64,000 nucleotides of DNA. Origin: Triticum aestivum (Eukaryota; Streptophyta; Magnoliopsida; Poales; Poaceae). The position numbers and the translations under genes are program-made. Of this stretch, positions 10,978 to 22,751 are shown one piece after another. How positions within the stretch are numbered: position 1 is the stretch's first letter; each line of letters starts with the position of its first letter. The stretch spans positions 138,358,979-138,422,978 of the forward strand of contig NC_057809.1 of NCBI RefSeq assembly GCF_018294505.1, read 5' to 3'. Below the pieces are notes generated by a model. The model was not told where the DNA came from, did no database searches, and was given only the letters and a program-made list of their open reading frames with translations.

Positions 10978-12664
10978 TGATGTCTACTACACAACCTTCT
11001 TCTTGTAGACGTTGTTGGGCCTCCAAGTGCAGAGGTTTGTAGGACAGTAGCAAATTTCCCTCAAGTGGATGACCTAAGGTTATCAATCCGTAGGAGGCGT
11101 AGGATTAAGATGGTCTCTCTCAAGCAACCCTGCAACCAAATAACAAAGAGTCTCTTGTGTCCCCAACACACCCAATACAATGGTAAATTGTATAGGTGCA
11201 CTAGTTCGGCGAAGAGATGGTGATACAAGTGCAATATGGATAAATGGTTTTTGTAATCTGAAAATATAAAAACAGCAAGGTAACATGATAAAAGTGAGCG
11301 TAAACGGTATTGCAATGCTAGGAAACAAGGCCTAGGGTTCATACTTTCACTAGTGCAAGTCCTATCAACAATAATAACATAATTGGATCACATAACTATC
11401 CCTCAACATGCAACAAAGAGTCACTCCAAAGTCACTAATAGCGGAGAACAAACGAAGAGATTATGGTAGGGTACAAAACCACCTCAAAGTTATCCTTTCT
11501 GAACGATCTATTCAAGAGTCCGTAGTAAAATAACACGAAGCTATTCTTTCAATTCAATCCATCATAGAGTTCATACTAGAATAACACCTTAAGACACAAA
11601 TCAACCAAAACCCTAATGTCACCCAGATACTCCAATGTCACCTCAAGTATCCGTGGGTATGATTATACGATATGCATCACACAATCTCAGATTCATCTAT
11701 TCAACCAACACAAAGAACTTCAAAGAGTGCCCCAAATATTCTACCGGAGAGTCAAGACGAAAATGTGTGCCAACCCCTATGCATAGGTTCATGGGCGGAA
11801 CCCGCAAGTTGATCACCAAAACATACATCAAGTGGATCAATAGAATACCCCATTGTCACCACGGGTATCCCGCGCAAGACATACATCAAGTGTTCTCAAA
11901 TCCTTAAAGACTCAATCCAATAAGATAACTTCAAAGGGAAAATTCAATCCATTACAAGAGAGTAGAGGGGGAGAAACATCATAAGATCCAACTATAATAG
12001 CAAAGCTCGTGATATATCAAGATCGTACCACCTCAAGAACACGACAGAGAGAGAGAGAGAGAGAGAGAGATCAAACACATAGCTACTGGTACATACCCTC
12101 AGCCCCAAGGGAGAACTACTTCCTCCTCGTCATGGAGAGCACCGGGATGATGAAGATGGCCACCGGAGAGGGATCCCCTCTTCGGCAGGGTGCCAGAACG
12201 GGTCTAGATTGGTTTTCGATGGCTACGGAGGCTTCTGGCAGCGGAACTCCCGATCTATTGTGCTCCCCGATGTTTTTAGGGTATATGAGTATATATGGGA
12301 GGAAGAAGTACGTCGGTGGACCTCCAGGCTATCCACGAGGCAAGGGGCGCGCCTAGGGGGGTGGGCGCGCCCCCACCCTTGTGGGCAGCCTCGGACTCTC
12401 CTGGTTCATCTCTGATACGCCATGGGCTTCTTCTGGTCCAAAAATAAGTTCCATGAAGTTTCAGGTCAATTGGACTCCGTTTGATTTTCCTTTTTTGCGA
12501 TACTCTAAAACAAGGAAAAAACAAAAACTGGCACTGGGCTCTAGGTTAATAGGTTAGTCCCAAAAATCATATAAATTAGCATATAAATGCATATAAAACA
12601 TCCAAGGTTGAAAATATAATAGCATGGAACAATCAAAAATTATAGATACTTTGGAGACGTATCA
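10978..12664 (-). repeat. Element 2 3' LTR
   Basis: 1687 bp. Minus-strand ends are TGATACGTCTCC-like (here TGATACGTCTCCAAAG at 12664) and GTAGTAGACATCA (10978). It differs from the partner LTR by a longer GA array and about 40 bp near 12090-12135. Confidence 0.9.
12046..12070. repeat. (AG)n microsatellite
   Basis: 25 bp of AG repeats inside the element 2 3' LTR. The partner LTR has only a short GAGAGAGAGA run at about 21115-21124, a slippage difference that arose after insertion. Confidence 0.95.
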
Positions 12665-12678
12665 GCATCCCCAAGCTT
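12665..12678 (-). other. Element 2 polypurine tract
   Basis: AAGCTTGGGGATGC on the minus strand directly upstream of the LTR start. Confidence 0.8.
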
Positions 12679-14786
12679 AATTCCTGCTCGTCCTCGAGTA
12701 GGTAAATGATAAAAACAGAATTTTTGATGTGGAATGCTATCTAACATATTTATCCATGTAGTTCTCTTTATTGTGGCAAGAATATTCAGATCCATAAGAT
12801 TCAAGACAAAAGTTTAATATTGACATAAAAATAATAATACTTCAAGCATACTAACCAAGTAATCATGTCTTCTCAAAATAACATGGCCAAAGAAAGCTAT
12901 CCCTACAAAATCATATAGTCTGGCTATGCTCTATCTTCACCACACAAAATATTTAAATCATGCACAACCCCGATGATAAGCCAATCAATTGTTTCATACT
13001 TTTGATGTTCTCAAACTTTTTCAATCTTCACGCAATACATGAGCGTGAGCCATGGACATAGCACTATAGGTGGAATAGAATGGTGGTTGTGGAGAAGACA
13101 AAAAGAAGAAGATAGTCTCACATCAACTAGGCGTATCAACGGGCTATGGAGATGCCCATCAATAGATATCAATGTGAGTGAGTAGGGATTGCCATGCAAC
13201 GGATGCACTAGAGCTATAAGTGTATGAAAGCTCAACAAAAGAAACTAGCGGGTGTGCATCCAACTTGCTTGCTCACGAAGATCTAGGGCATTTTGAGGAA
13301 GCCCATCATTGGAATATAAAAGCCAAGTTCTATAATGAAAGATTCCCACTAGTATATGAAAGTGACAACATAGGAGACTCTCTATCATGAAGATCATGGT
13401 GCTACTTTGAAGCACAAGTGTGGTAAAAGGATAGTAGCATTGCCCCTTCTCTCTTTTTCTCTCATTTTTTTTAATTTGGGCCTTCTCTTTTTTATGGCCT
13501 CTTTTCTCTTCTTTTTTTATTTGGTCTTCTTTGGCCTATTTTATTTATTTATTTTCGTCCGGAGTCTCATCCCGACTTGTGGGGGAATCATAGTCTCCAT
13601 CATCCTTTCCTCACTGGGACAATGCTCTAATAATGATGATCATCACACTTTTATTTACTTACGACTCAAGAATTACAACTCGATACTTAGAACAAGATAT
13701 GACTCTATATGAATGCCTCCGGCGGTGTACCGGGATGTGCAATGACTCATGAGTGACATGTATGGAATAATTATGAACGGTGGCTTTGCCACAAATACGA
13801 TGTCAACTACATGATCATGCATAGCAATATGACAATGATGGAGCGTGTCATAATAAACGGAACGGTGGAGAGTTGCATGGCAATATATCTCGGAATGGCT
13901 ATGGAAATGCCATAATAGGTAGGTACGGTGGCTGTTTTGAGGAAGGTATATGGTGGGTTTATGATACCGGCAAAAGGTGCGCGGTATTAGAGAGGCTAGC
14001 AATGGTGGAAGGGTGAGAGTTTGTATAATCCATGGACTCAACATTAGTCATAAAAAACTCACATAATTATTGCAAAAATTTATTAGTTATCGAAACAAAG
14101 TATTGCGTGCATGCTCCTAGGGGGATAGATTGGTAGGAAAAGACCATCGCTCGTCCCCGACCGCCACTCATAAGGAAGACAATCAATAAATAAATCATGC
14201 TCCGACTTCATCACATAACGGTTCACCATACATGCATGCTACGGGAATCACAAACCTCAACACAAGTATTTCTCAAATTCACAACTACTCAACTAGCATG
14301 ACTCTAATATTACCATCCTCATATCTCAAAACAATCATCAAGTATCAAACTTCTCATAGTATTCAATGCACTTTATATGAAAGTTTTTGTTATATCCCTC
14401 TTGGATGCCCATCATATTAGGACTAAATTCATAACCAAAGCAAACTACCATGCTGTTTAGAGACTCTCAAAATGATATAAGTGAAGCATGAGAGTTCATC
14501 TATTTCTTCAAAATAAAACCACCGCCGTGCTCTAAAAAGATATAAGTGAAGCACTAGAGCAAATGACAAACTACTCCGAAAGATATAAGTGAAGATCAAT
14601 GAGTAGTCGAATAATTATGCAACTATGTGAAGACTCTCTAACATTTAATAATTTCAGATCTTGGTATTTTATTCAAACAGCAAGCAAAACTAAATAAAAT
14701 AAAATGATGCTCCAAGCAAAACACATATCATGTGGTAAATAAAAATATAGCTCCAAGTAAAGTTACCGATGAACGAAGACGAAAGA

Positions 14787-14872
14787 GGGGATGCCTTCCG
14801 GGGCATCCCCAAGCTTAGGCTCTTAGTTGTCCTTTAATATTACCTTGGGGTGCCTTGGGCATCCCCAATCTT
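14787..14872 (-). other. Paired-hairpin module, element 2 copy 1
   Basis: GGGGATGCC (14787-14795) with GGCATCCCC (14802-14810) followed by AAGCTT. Then CTTGGGGTGCC (14844-14854) faces GGCATCCCCAA (14858 onward), where the final AAGCTT has become AATCTT. Confidence 0.7.
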
Positions 14873-15259
14873 AGGCTCTTGCCACTCATTATTCTATAGT
14901 CCATCAAATCTTTACCCAAAACTTGAAAACTTCACAACACAAAACTTAACAGAAAACTCGTAAGCTCCGTTAGCAAAAGAAAACAAAACACCACTTCAAG
15001 GTACTGTAATGAACTCATTCTTTATTTATATTGGTGTTAAACCTACTGTATTCCAACTTCTCTATGGTTCATACCCTCTGATACTACTCATAGATTCATC
15101 AAAATAAGCAATCAACACATAGAAAACAGAATCTGTCAAAAACAGAACAGTCTATAGTAATCTGTAACTAACGCAAACTTCTGGAACCCCAAAAATTCTA
15201 AAATAAATTGCTGGACCTGAGTAATTTATCTATTAATCATCTTCAAAAGGAATTAACTA

Positions 15260-15422
15260 AATAATATGAAAGTGGATAACAACAATTCTGGGCTGGGCCT
15301 CCGGTTAATAGGTTAGTCCCAAAAATAATATGAAAGTGGATAATAAAGCCTAATAATGTCCAAAACAGTAGATAATATAGCATGGAGCAATCAAAAATTA
15401 TAGATACGTTGGAGACGTATCA
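15260..15422 (-). repeat. Foreign LTR fragment between the duplicated internal regions
   Basis: About 140 bp ending TTGGAGACGTATCA at 15422, i.e. the first part of an LTR. Its sequence (CTGGGCTGGGCCTCCGG, AATAATATG, TAATAAAGCC) matches the solo LTR at 24090-24233 better than either LTR of element 2. The 20-bp sequence AATAATATGAAAGTGGATAA occurs at 15260-15279 and again at 15324-15343 in the same orientation. A polypurine tract follows (15424-15437). Confidence 0.8.
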
Positions 15423-17900
15423 AGCATCCCCAAGCTTAATCCCTGCTCGTCCTCGAGTAGGTAAATGATAAAAACAGAATTTTTGATGCGGAGTGCTACT
15501 TGGCATAATTTTAATGTAATTCTTCTTAATTGTGGTATGAATATTCAGATCCGAAAGATTCAAGACAAAAGTTCATATTGACATAAAAACGATAATACTT
15601 CAAGCATACTAACAAAGCAATTATGTCTTCTCAAAATAACATGGCTAAAGAAAGTTATCCCTACAAAATCATATAGTCTGGCTATGCTCTATCTTCACCA
15701 CACAAAATATTTAAATCATGCACAACCCCGATGACTAACCAAGCAATTGTTTCATACTTTTGACATTCTCAAAACTTTTTCAATCTTCACGCAATACATG
15801 AGCGTGAGCCATGGATATATCAGTATAGGTGGAATAGGGTGGTGGTTGTGGAGAAGACAAAAAGGAGAAGATAGTCTCACATCAACTAGGCGTATCAACG
15901 GGCTATGTAGATGCCCATCAATAGATATCAATGTGAGTGAGTAGGGATTGCCATGCAACGGATGCACTAGAGCTATAAGTATATGAAAGCTCAAAAAGAA
16001 ACTAAGTGGGTGTGCATCCAACTTGCTTGCTCATGAAGACCTAGGGCAATTTGAGGAAGCCCATCATTGGAATATAAAATCCAAGTTCTATAATGAAAAA
16101 TTCCCAATAGTATATGAAAGTGATAACATGAGAGACTCTCTACTATGAAGATCATGGTGCTACTTTGAAGCACAAGTGCGGTAACAGGATAGTAACATTG
16201 TCCCTTCTCTATTTTTCTCTCATTTTTTTATTTTTTATTTTTTTATTTGGGCCTTTTCTCTTTTTTTATGGCCTCTTTTATTTCTCTTTTTTTATTTGGG
16301 CTTCTTTGGCCTCTTTTATTTATCGTCCGGAGTCTCATCTGTGGGGGAATCATAGTCTCCATCATCCTTTCCTCACTGGGACAATGCTCTAATAATGATG
16401 ATCATCACACTTTTATTTTTCTTACAACTCAACAATTACAACTCGATACTTAGAACAAAATATGACTCTATATGAATGCCTCTGGCGGTGTACCGGGATA
16501 TGCAATATGACAATGATGGAGTGTGTCATAATAAACGGAATGGTGGAAAGTTGCATGATAATATATCTCGGAATGGCTATGGAAATGCCATAATAGGTAG
16601 GTATGGTGGCTGTTTTGAGGAAGGTATATGGTAGGTGTATGATACGGGCGAAAGGTGCGCGGTATTAGAGAGGCTAGCAAAGGTGGAAGGGTGAGAGTGT
16701 GTATAATCCATGGACTCAACATTAGTCATAAAGAACTCATATACTTATTGCAAAAATCTACAAGTTATCAAACCAAAGTATTACGCACATGCTCCTAGGG
16801 ATATAGATTGGTAGGAAAAGACCATCGCTCGTCCCCGACCGCCACTCATAAGGGAGACAATCAATAAATAAATCATGCTCTGACTTCATCATATAACGGT
16901 TCACCATACGTGCATGCTACGGGAATCACAAGCTTCAACACAAGTATTTCTAAAATTCACAACTACTCAACTAGCATGACTTTAATATCACCATCTCTAT
17001 ATCTCAAAACAATTATCAAGTATCAAACTTCTCATAGTATTCAACACACTCATAAGAGAGTTTTATTATTAATCTTGCATACCAAGCATATTAGGATTTT
17101 AAGCAAATTACCATGCTATTAAGACTCTCAAAATAATCTAAGTGAAGCATTAGAGATCAATAGTTTCTATAAAACAAATCCACCACCGTGCTCTAAAAGA
17201 TATAAGTGAAGCACATAGAGCAAAATTATATAACTCAAAAGATTTAAGCGAAGCACATAGAGTATTCTAACAAATTCCAAATCGTGTATGGCTCTCTCAA
17301 AAGGTGTGTACAGCAAGGATGATTGTGGTAAACTAACAAGCAAATACTCAAATCATACAAGACGCTCCAAGCAAAACACATATCATGTGGTAAATAAAAA
17401 TATAGCTCCAAGTAAAGTTACCGATAGAAGTAGACGAAAGAGGGGATGCCTTCCGGGGCATCCCCAAGCTTTGGCTTTTAGGTGTCCTTAGATTATCTTG
17501 GGGTGCCATGGGAATCCCCAAGATTAGCTCTTGCCACTCCTTGTTCCATAATCCATCAAATCTTTTACCCAAATCTTGAAGACTTCACAACACAAAACTT
17601 AAAGTAGAAAATCTCGTGAGCTCCGTTAGCGAAAGAAAACAAAACACCACTTCAACGTACTGTAATGAACTCATTATTTATTTATATTGGTGTTAAAACC
17701 ACTCTATTACAACTTCTCTATGGTTTATAAACTATTTTACTAGCCATAGATTCATCAAAATAAGCAAACAACACACGGAAAACAGAATCTGTCAAAAACA
17801 GAACAGTCTGTAGTAGTCTGCAGCTAACGCAAGTTCTGGAACCCCAAAAATTCTAAAATAAATTTTTGGACGTGAGGAATTTATCTATTAATCATCTTGA
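15423..17900 (-). repeat. Element 2 internal duplication, copy 2
   Basis: Second copy of 12665-15259. It differs mainly by small indels, by absence of the ACATGTATGGAATAATT-containing part near 13750-13830, and by extra sequence near 17190-17340. Beyond 17900 the single-copy internal region continues toward the gag-like remnant. Confidence 0.8.
17442..17525 (-). other. Paired-hairpin module, element 2 copy 2
   Basis: GGGGATGCC (17442-17450) and GGCATCCCC (17457-17465) with AAGCTT. The second hairpin, CTTGGGGTGCC with GGGAATCCCCAAG, has diverged. Confidence 0.65.
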
Positions 17901-18190
17901 AAAATAATTAACTAAATATAACTCTCCAATAAAAAATGGCAGCAATTCTCGTGAGCGCTAAAGTTTCTGTTTTTTACAGCAAGATCGCAAAGACTTTCCC
18001 CAAGTCTTCCCAAAGGTTCTACTTGGCACCAACATTAATTAAAAAATAAAACCACATCTAAACAGAGGTTAGATGAATTATTTATTACTAAACAGGAGAA
18101 AAAAGCAAAGAACAAAAATAAAATTGGGTTGCCTCCCAACAAGCGCTAACGTTTAACGCCCCTAGCTAGGCATGATGATTTCAATGATGC
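17901..18190 (-). other. Element 2 internal non-coding stretch
   Basis: Continuation of the internal region between copy 2 and the gag-like remnant. It includes the conserved AAAGTTTCTGTTTTTTACAGCAAGATC segment area, also seen in element 1 (8640-8670) and, inverted, near 33740-33770. No coding signal. Confidence 0.5.
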
Positions 18191-19914
18191 TCACATAAAA
18201 GATAAGAATTGAAACATAAAAAGAGCATCATGAAGAAAATGACTAGCACATTTAAGTCTAACCCACTTCCTATCCATAGGGATTTTGTGAGCAAACAACT
18301 TTTGGGAACAATAATCAACTAGCATAGGAATGCAAAACAAGCATAACTTCAAAACTTTAAGCACATAGAGCGGAAACTTGATATTATTGCAATTCCTACA
18401 AGCATATGTTCCTCCCTCACAATAATTTTCAGTAGCATCATGAATGAATTCAACAATATAACCAGCACCTAAAGCATTCTTTTCATAATCTACTTGCATA
18501 GAAATTTTACTACTCTCCGCATAAGCAAAATTCTTCTCTTTCAGAATAGTGGGAGTATCATGAGAGACTCGAATACTATAAATTATTTCCACATTAAAAG
18601 AGTAATGTTCAGAAAAGGGGTAATCATAATCATGACAAGTTTTATAAATATAATCATCACTAATTTTTATAGCATACGTGTCATCACAATAATCATCATA
18701 AGTAGCAACTTTGTTCTCGTCATAATCGATTGAAACCTCTTCCAAGATAGTGGAATCATCACTAAATAAAGTCATGACCTCTCCAAATCCACTTTCATAA
18801 TTATCATAAGTAGGAGGCATGCTATCATCATTATAAATTTGCATATCAAAACTTGGGAGACTAAAAATATCATCTTCATTAGACGTAGCATCCCCAAGCT
18901 TGGGACAAACATTAATTGCAGCAAATATATTCTCAAAAACATCATCTTCATCAAACATAGCATCCCCAAGCTTGGGCATTTTCATATCATAGTATGGATA
19001 GCACCAATAGTATAGCAATTATCATCATCACAATGAGTAATAGGAGCAACATTATTTGGGAGAGATACCTTTCTACCTTTGCTTCTCCGTTTTTTCTTTT
19101 TATTCTTCACATCATGTGTGGGTTTAATCTTCTTTTTGGAGCTTCTTATTAATGAGATTGGTTTAATAGAAGGCTCCTCCTCATTACCTGATATATCATA
19201 AGAAATAATAGGAGGATATTGGGAAGTCTCTTCCCTTTCATTAGTATTCTCTTCATCCTATATTTGTTTTCTTTTCTTTATGTAATTGGCAATATAAGGG
19301 TTTTCAATGCAATTCACCGCACAATACATATAAATTTCCTCTAGATCAAAATCAAGAAATTTATCGAGATTAAATTTTGGAATACCCACAGTTATATGTT
19401 TCATTTATTCATAACCCAAAAGAATACTAAGCTCTTTATGATGCTCAAGGGTAATCAAGTTATCACAATTTTTGGACACGACTTGATCATGAAACAAATA
19501 GCATTGGAGCTTTAAATGACCATGTTCATTGCAAAGTTCACAAGGATGGCGATAAATATTGAATCTTTCAGCACAAACATCTAGCCTTTCTTACAACAAT
19601 TTAGTTTCTAAATTCTTATGCCTCTTGCAATATCTATCTTCCCTATTTGGTGTGTACTTGCAAACCCAATGCACTCCACAAAAATTGACATGTTTATAGG
19701 AGATATTTTCATCATAACTAGTGCAATCATCATTAGTACTATGGATATTCAAGGAGTTCATACTAACAACATTGCAATCATACTCATCATTCAAAGATTT
19801 AGTGCCAAACATTTTAATGCATTCTTCTCCTAACACTTTGGCACAATTTTCCTTTCCATCATACTCATGAAAGATATTAAAAAGATGAAGCGTATGAGGC
19901 AAACTCAATTCCAT
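18191..19914 (-). pseudogene. Gag-like gene remnant with CCHC knuckle (element 2)
   Basis: Reading starts at 19914, about 100 bp inside the primer-binding site, where gag should start. In-frame stops lie at 19591-19593, 19405-19407 and 19258-19260, and a +1 shift is needed near 18985, so it is dead. In order: a Cys/His segment (FCGVHWVCKYT), a perfect CX2CX4HX4C zinc knuckle (CELCNEHGHLKLQC, 19501-19542), a Lys/Arg-rich stretch near 19080-19150, an Asp/Glu-rich stretch carrying PKLGDA twice (near 18890 and 18965), then the conserved C-terminal part also found in element 1 and the plus-strand element. A zinc knuckle binds RNA in gag proteins (known), so gag is the best guess; the Asp-rich part is unusual. 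No protease or RT follows. Confidence 0.6.
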
Positions 19915-20013
19915 ATTTTTTGTAGTTTTCTTTTATAAACTAAACTAGTGATAAAACAAGAAACAAAAAGATTCAATTGCAATATCTAAAGATATACCTT
20001 CAAGCGCTAACCT

Positions 20014-20030
20014 CCCCGGCAACGGCGCCA
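20014..20030 (-). other. Element 2 primer-binding site (tRNA-Asp type)
   Basis: Minus strand TGGCGCCGTTGCCGGGG, identical to element 1, ten bases from the LTR end at 20041. Confidence 0.88.
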
Positions 20031-20040
20031 GAAAAGAGCT

Positions 20041-21678
20041 TGATGTCTACTACACAACCTTCTTCTTGTAGACGTTGTTGGGCCTCCAAGTGCAGAGGTT
20101 TGTAGGACAGTAGCAAATTTCCCTCAAGTGGATGACCTAAGGTTTATCAATCCGTAGGAGGCGTAGGATGAAGATGGTCTCTCTCAAGCAACCCTGCAAC
20201 CAAATAACAAAGAGTCTCTTGTGTCCCCAACACACCCAATACAATGGTAAATTGTATAGGTGCACTAGTTCGGCGAAGAGATGGTGATACAAGTGCAATA
20301 TGGATAGTAGATAATGGTTTTTGTAATCCGAAAATATAAAAATAACAAGGTAACTAATGATAAAAGTGAGCGTAAACGGTATCGCAATGCTAGGAAACAA
20401 GGCCTAGGGTTCATACTTTCACTAGTGCAAGTCCTCTCAACAATAATAACATAATTGGATCACATAACTATCCCTCAACATGCAACAAAGAGTCACTCCA
20501 AAGTCACTAATAGTGGAGAACAAACGAAGAGATTATGGTAGGGTACGAAACCACCTCAAAGTTATCCTTTCTGATCGATCTATTCAAGAGTCCGTAGTAA
20601 AATAACACGAAGCCATTCTTTCAGTTCAATCCATCATAGAGTTCGCACTAGAATAACACCTTAAGACACAAATCAACCAAAACCCTAATGTCACATAGAT
20701 ACTCCAGTGTCACCTCAAGTATCCGTGGGTATGATTATACGATATGCATCACACAATCTCAGATTCATCTATTCAACCAACACAAAGAACTTCAAAGAGT
20801 GCCCCAAAGATTCTACCGGAGAGTCAAGACAAAAATGTGTGCCAACCCCTATGCATAGGTTCATGGGCGGAACCCGCAAGTTGATCACCAAAACATACAT
20901 CAAGTGGATCAATAGAATACCCCATTGTCACCACGGGTATCCCATGCAAGACATACATCAAGTGTTCTCAAATACTTAAAGACTCAATCCGATAAGATAA
21001 CTTCAAAGGGAAAACTCAATCCATTACAAGAGAGTAGAGGGGGAGAAACATCATAAGAACCAACTATAATAGCAAAGCTCGTGATACATCAAGATTGTAC
21101 CACCTCAAAAACACGAGAGAGAGATCAAACACATAGCTACTGGTACGGAGAGCACCGGGATGATGAAGATGGCCACCAGAGAGGGATCCCCGCTCCGGCA
21201 GGGTGCCGGAACGGGTCTAGATTGGTTTTCGGTGGTTACGGAGGCTTCTGGCGGCGGAACTCCAGATCTATTGTGCTCCCCGACGTTTTTAGGGTATATG
21301 TGTATTTATGGGAAGAAGAAGTACGTCGGTGGACCTCCGGGCTGTCCACGAGGCAGGGGGCGCGCCCAGGGGGGTGGGCGCGCCCCCCACGCTCGTGGGC
21401 AGCCCGGGACTCTCCTGGTCCATCTCCAATACTCCGTGGGCTTCTTCTGGTCCAAAAATAAGTTCCGTGAAGTTTCAGGTCAATTGGACTCCGTTTGATT
21501 TTCCCTTTCTGCGATACTCTAAAGCAAGGAAAAAACAGAAACTGGCACTTGGCTCTAGGTTAATAGGTTAGTCCCAAAAATCATATAAAATAGCATATAA
21601 ATGCATATAAAACATCCAAGGTTTATAATATAATAGCATGGAACAATAAAGAATTATAGATACGTTGGAGACGTATCA
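20041..21678 (-). repeat. Element 2 5' LTR
   Basis: 1638 bp, partner of 10978-12664, ending GACGTATCA followed by the duplication AGCAT. The two LTRs are very similar apart from the GA array, small indels and scattered substitutions. Confidence 0.9.
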
Positions 21679-21683
21679 AGCAT

Positions 21684-22746
21684 CCGCAACTACTAAAGAT
21701 CATTAAGGTAAAACCCAACCATAGCATTAAAGCATCAAGTCCTCTTTATTCCCATATGCAACAACCCCCTTACTCGGGTTTGTGTTTCAGTCACTCACCA
21801 ACCCACTATAAGCAAATCATGAACGTATTGCAACACACTACAAAATGAATCCCTCACGCTTGCGCGGCACGGAGGGCACCATAGGACAGCACCAAAGTAA
21901 AACATCCAACTCATACCAATCTAGATCATCAATCAACCCAAAGACAAAGGATATCTACTCAAAAAATCATAGGATGGCAACACATCATTGGATCATAATA
22001 TGTGGAATAAAGCACCATGTTCAAGTAGGGACTACAGCGGGGTGCGGGAGAGTGGACCGCGTAAAAGAGATGATGATGGTGATGTTGATGAAGACAATCA
22101 CCGCGGCGATGATTCCACTCCCGATGGCACTCCGATGCCACCGAGAGAGAGGAGGAGAGGTTCTCCCCTTGCGCTTCCTCCTCCATGGCCTCCCCCCTGG
22201 TTGGGGAGAGGTTCTCCCTCTGGTCCTTGGCCTTCATGACGATGATGGCCCCTCCGGGATCCTCCTCCATGCCCTCCGGTGATGATGGCCCCCTCCGGCA
22301 AGGTGCCAGAGAGGGCCTAGACTGGTTTTCGGTGGCTACGGAGGCTTCTGGCGGCGGAACTCCCGATCTTGGTTTCTTTCTGGAAATTTTGGGTTATATA
22401 ACAGGTGTTGGAGTCGGGAAGGCAGGGGGGTCTCCGGGCTGTCCACGAGGCAGGGGGGTGCGCCCCCCACCCTCGTGGGCAGCCCGAGAATCTTCTGGCT
22501 CAGTTCTTTTACTTCCTGGCCTTCTTCTGGTCCAAAAATAAGCTCCATCAAGTTTCAGGTCAATTGGACTCGTTTGGTTTTCCTTTTCTGCGATACTCAA
22601 AAACAACGAAAAAACAGAAACTGGCACTGGGCTCTAGGTTAATAGGTTAGTCCCAAAAATCATATAAATAACATATAAAACTTCATAGATGGCTAATATA
22701 ATAGCATGAATACTTCATAAATTATAGATATGTTGGAGACGTATCA
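21684..22746 (-). repeat. Element 1 5' LTR, right piece
   Basis: 1063 bp continuing the piece at 10528-10977. It ends at GTATCA (22746) followed by the duplication GTTTT. It includes a GATGATGGTGATG microsatellite near 22070-22092 and a GC-rich stretch near 22440-22490. Confidence 0.85.
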
Positions 22747-22751
22747 GTTTT

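Larger units (their letters stand above)
12665..15259 (-). repeat. Element 2 internal duplication, copy 1
   Basis: About 2.6 kb, repeated with an offset near 2760 at 15423-17900. Landmarks in both copies are the polypurine tract, an AC-rich segment, a T/C-rich tract (13440-13560 and 16205-16325), the TAGGTAGGTAYGGTGG block (13916 and 16594) and the paired-hairpin module. No protein domain is recognisable; open frames differ between the copies. Confidence 0.85.
10978..21678 (-). mobile_element. Athila element 2, non-autonomous Gypsy with internal duplication
   Basis: Complete minus-strand element with duplication AGCAT (10973-10977 and 21679-21683). The LTRs are 10978-12664 and 20041-21678. 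The primer-binding site is of the tRNA-Asp type. The internal region (12665-20040) has a large duplication: 12665-15259 and 15423-17900 are copies, separated by a fragment of an LTR of another subfamily. The only coding trace is a broken gag-like gene at 18191-19914; no pol is present. It is the innermost and therefore youngest large insertion of the left nest. Confidence 0.88.
4271..22746 (-). mobile_element. Athila element 1, non-autonomous Gypsy, split by element 2
   Basis: Complete LTR element on the minus strand with duplication GTTTT (4266-4270 and 22747-22751). Parts are 3' LTR 4271-5815, internal 5816-10527 and 5' LTR 10528-10977 plus 21684-22746. Element 2 fills 10978-21678. The primer-binding site TGGCGCCGTTGCCGGGG matches the 3' end of plant tRNA-Asp, as in Athila elements (established knowledge). 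No protease, RT, RNase H or integrase is visible in the 4.7-kb internal region, so it would need enzymes from another element. Similar Triticeae families are named Sabrina, Fatima or WHAM; I cannot say which this is. Confidence 0.85.

Noticed and set aside
15752..16021. Minus-strand frames repeated at 13011-13238 and 15752-16021
   Set aside because: They recur only because of the internal duplication; no domain, and the frames differ in length.
14787..17525. CRISPR-like array of short repeats
   Set aside because: The repeated motif is the polypurine/hairpin module of plant retrotransposons; spacing is irregular and there are no spacers.
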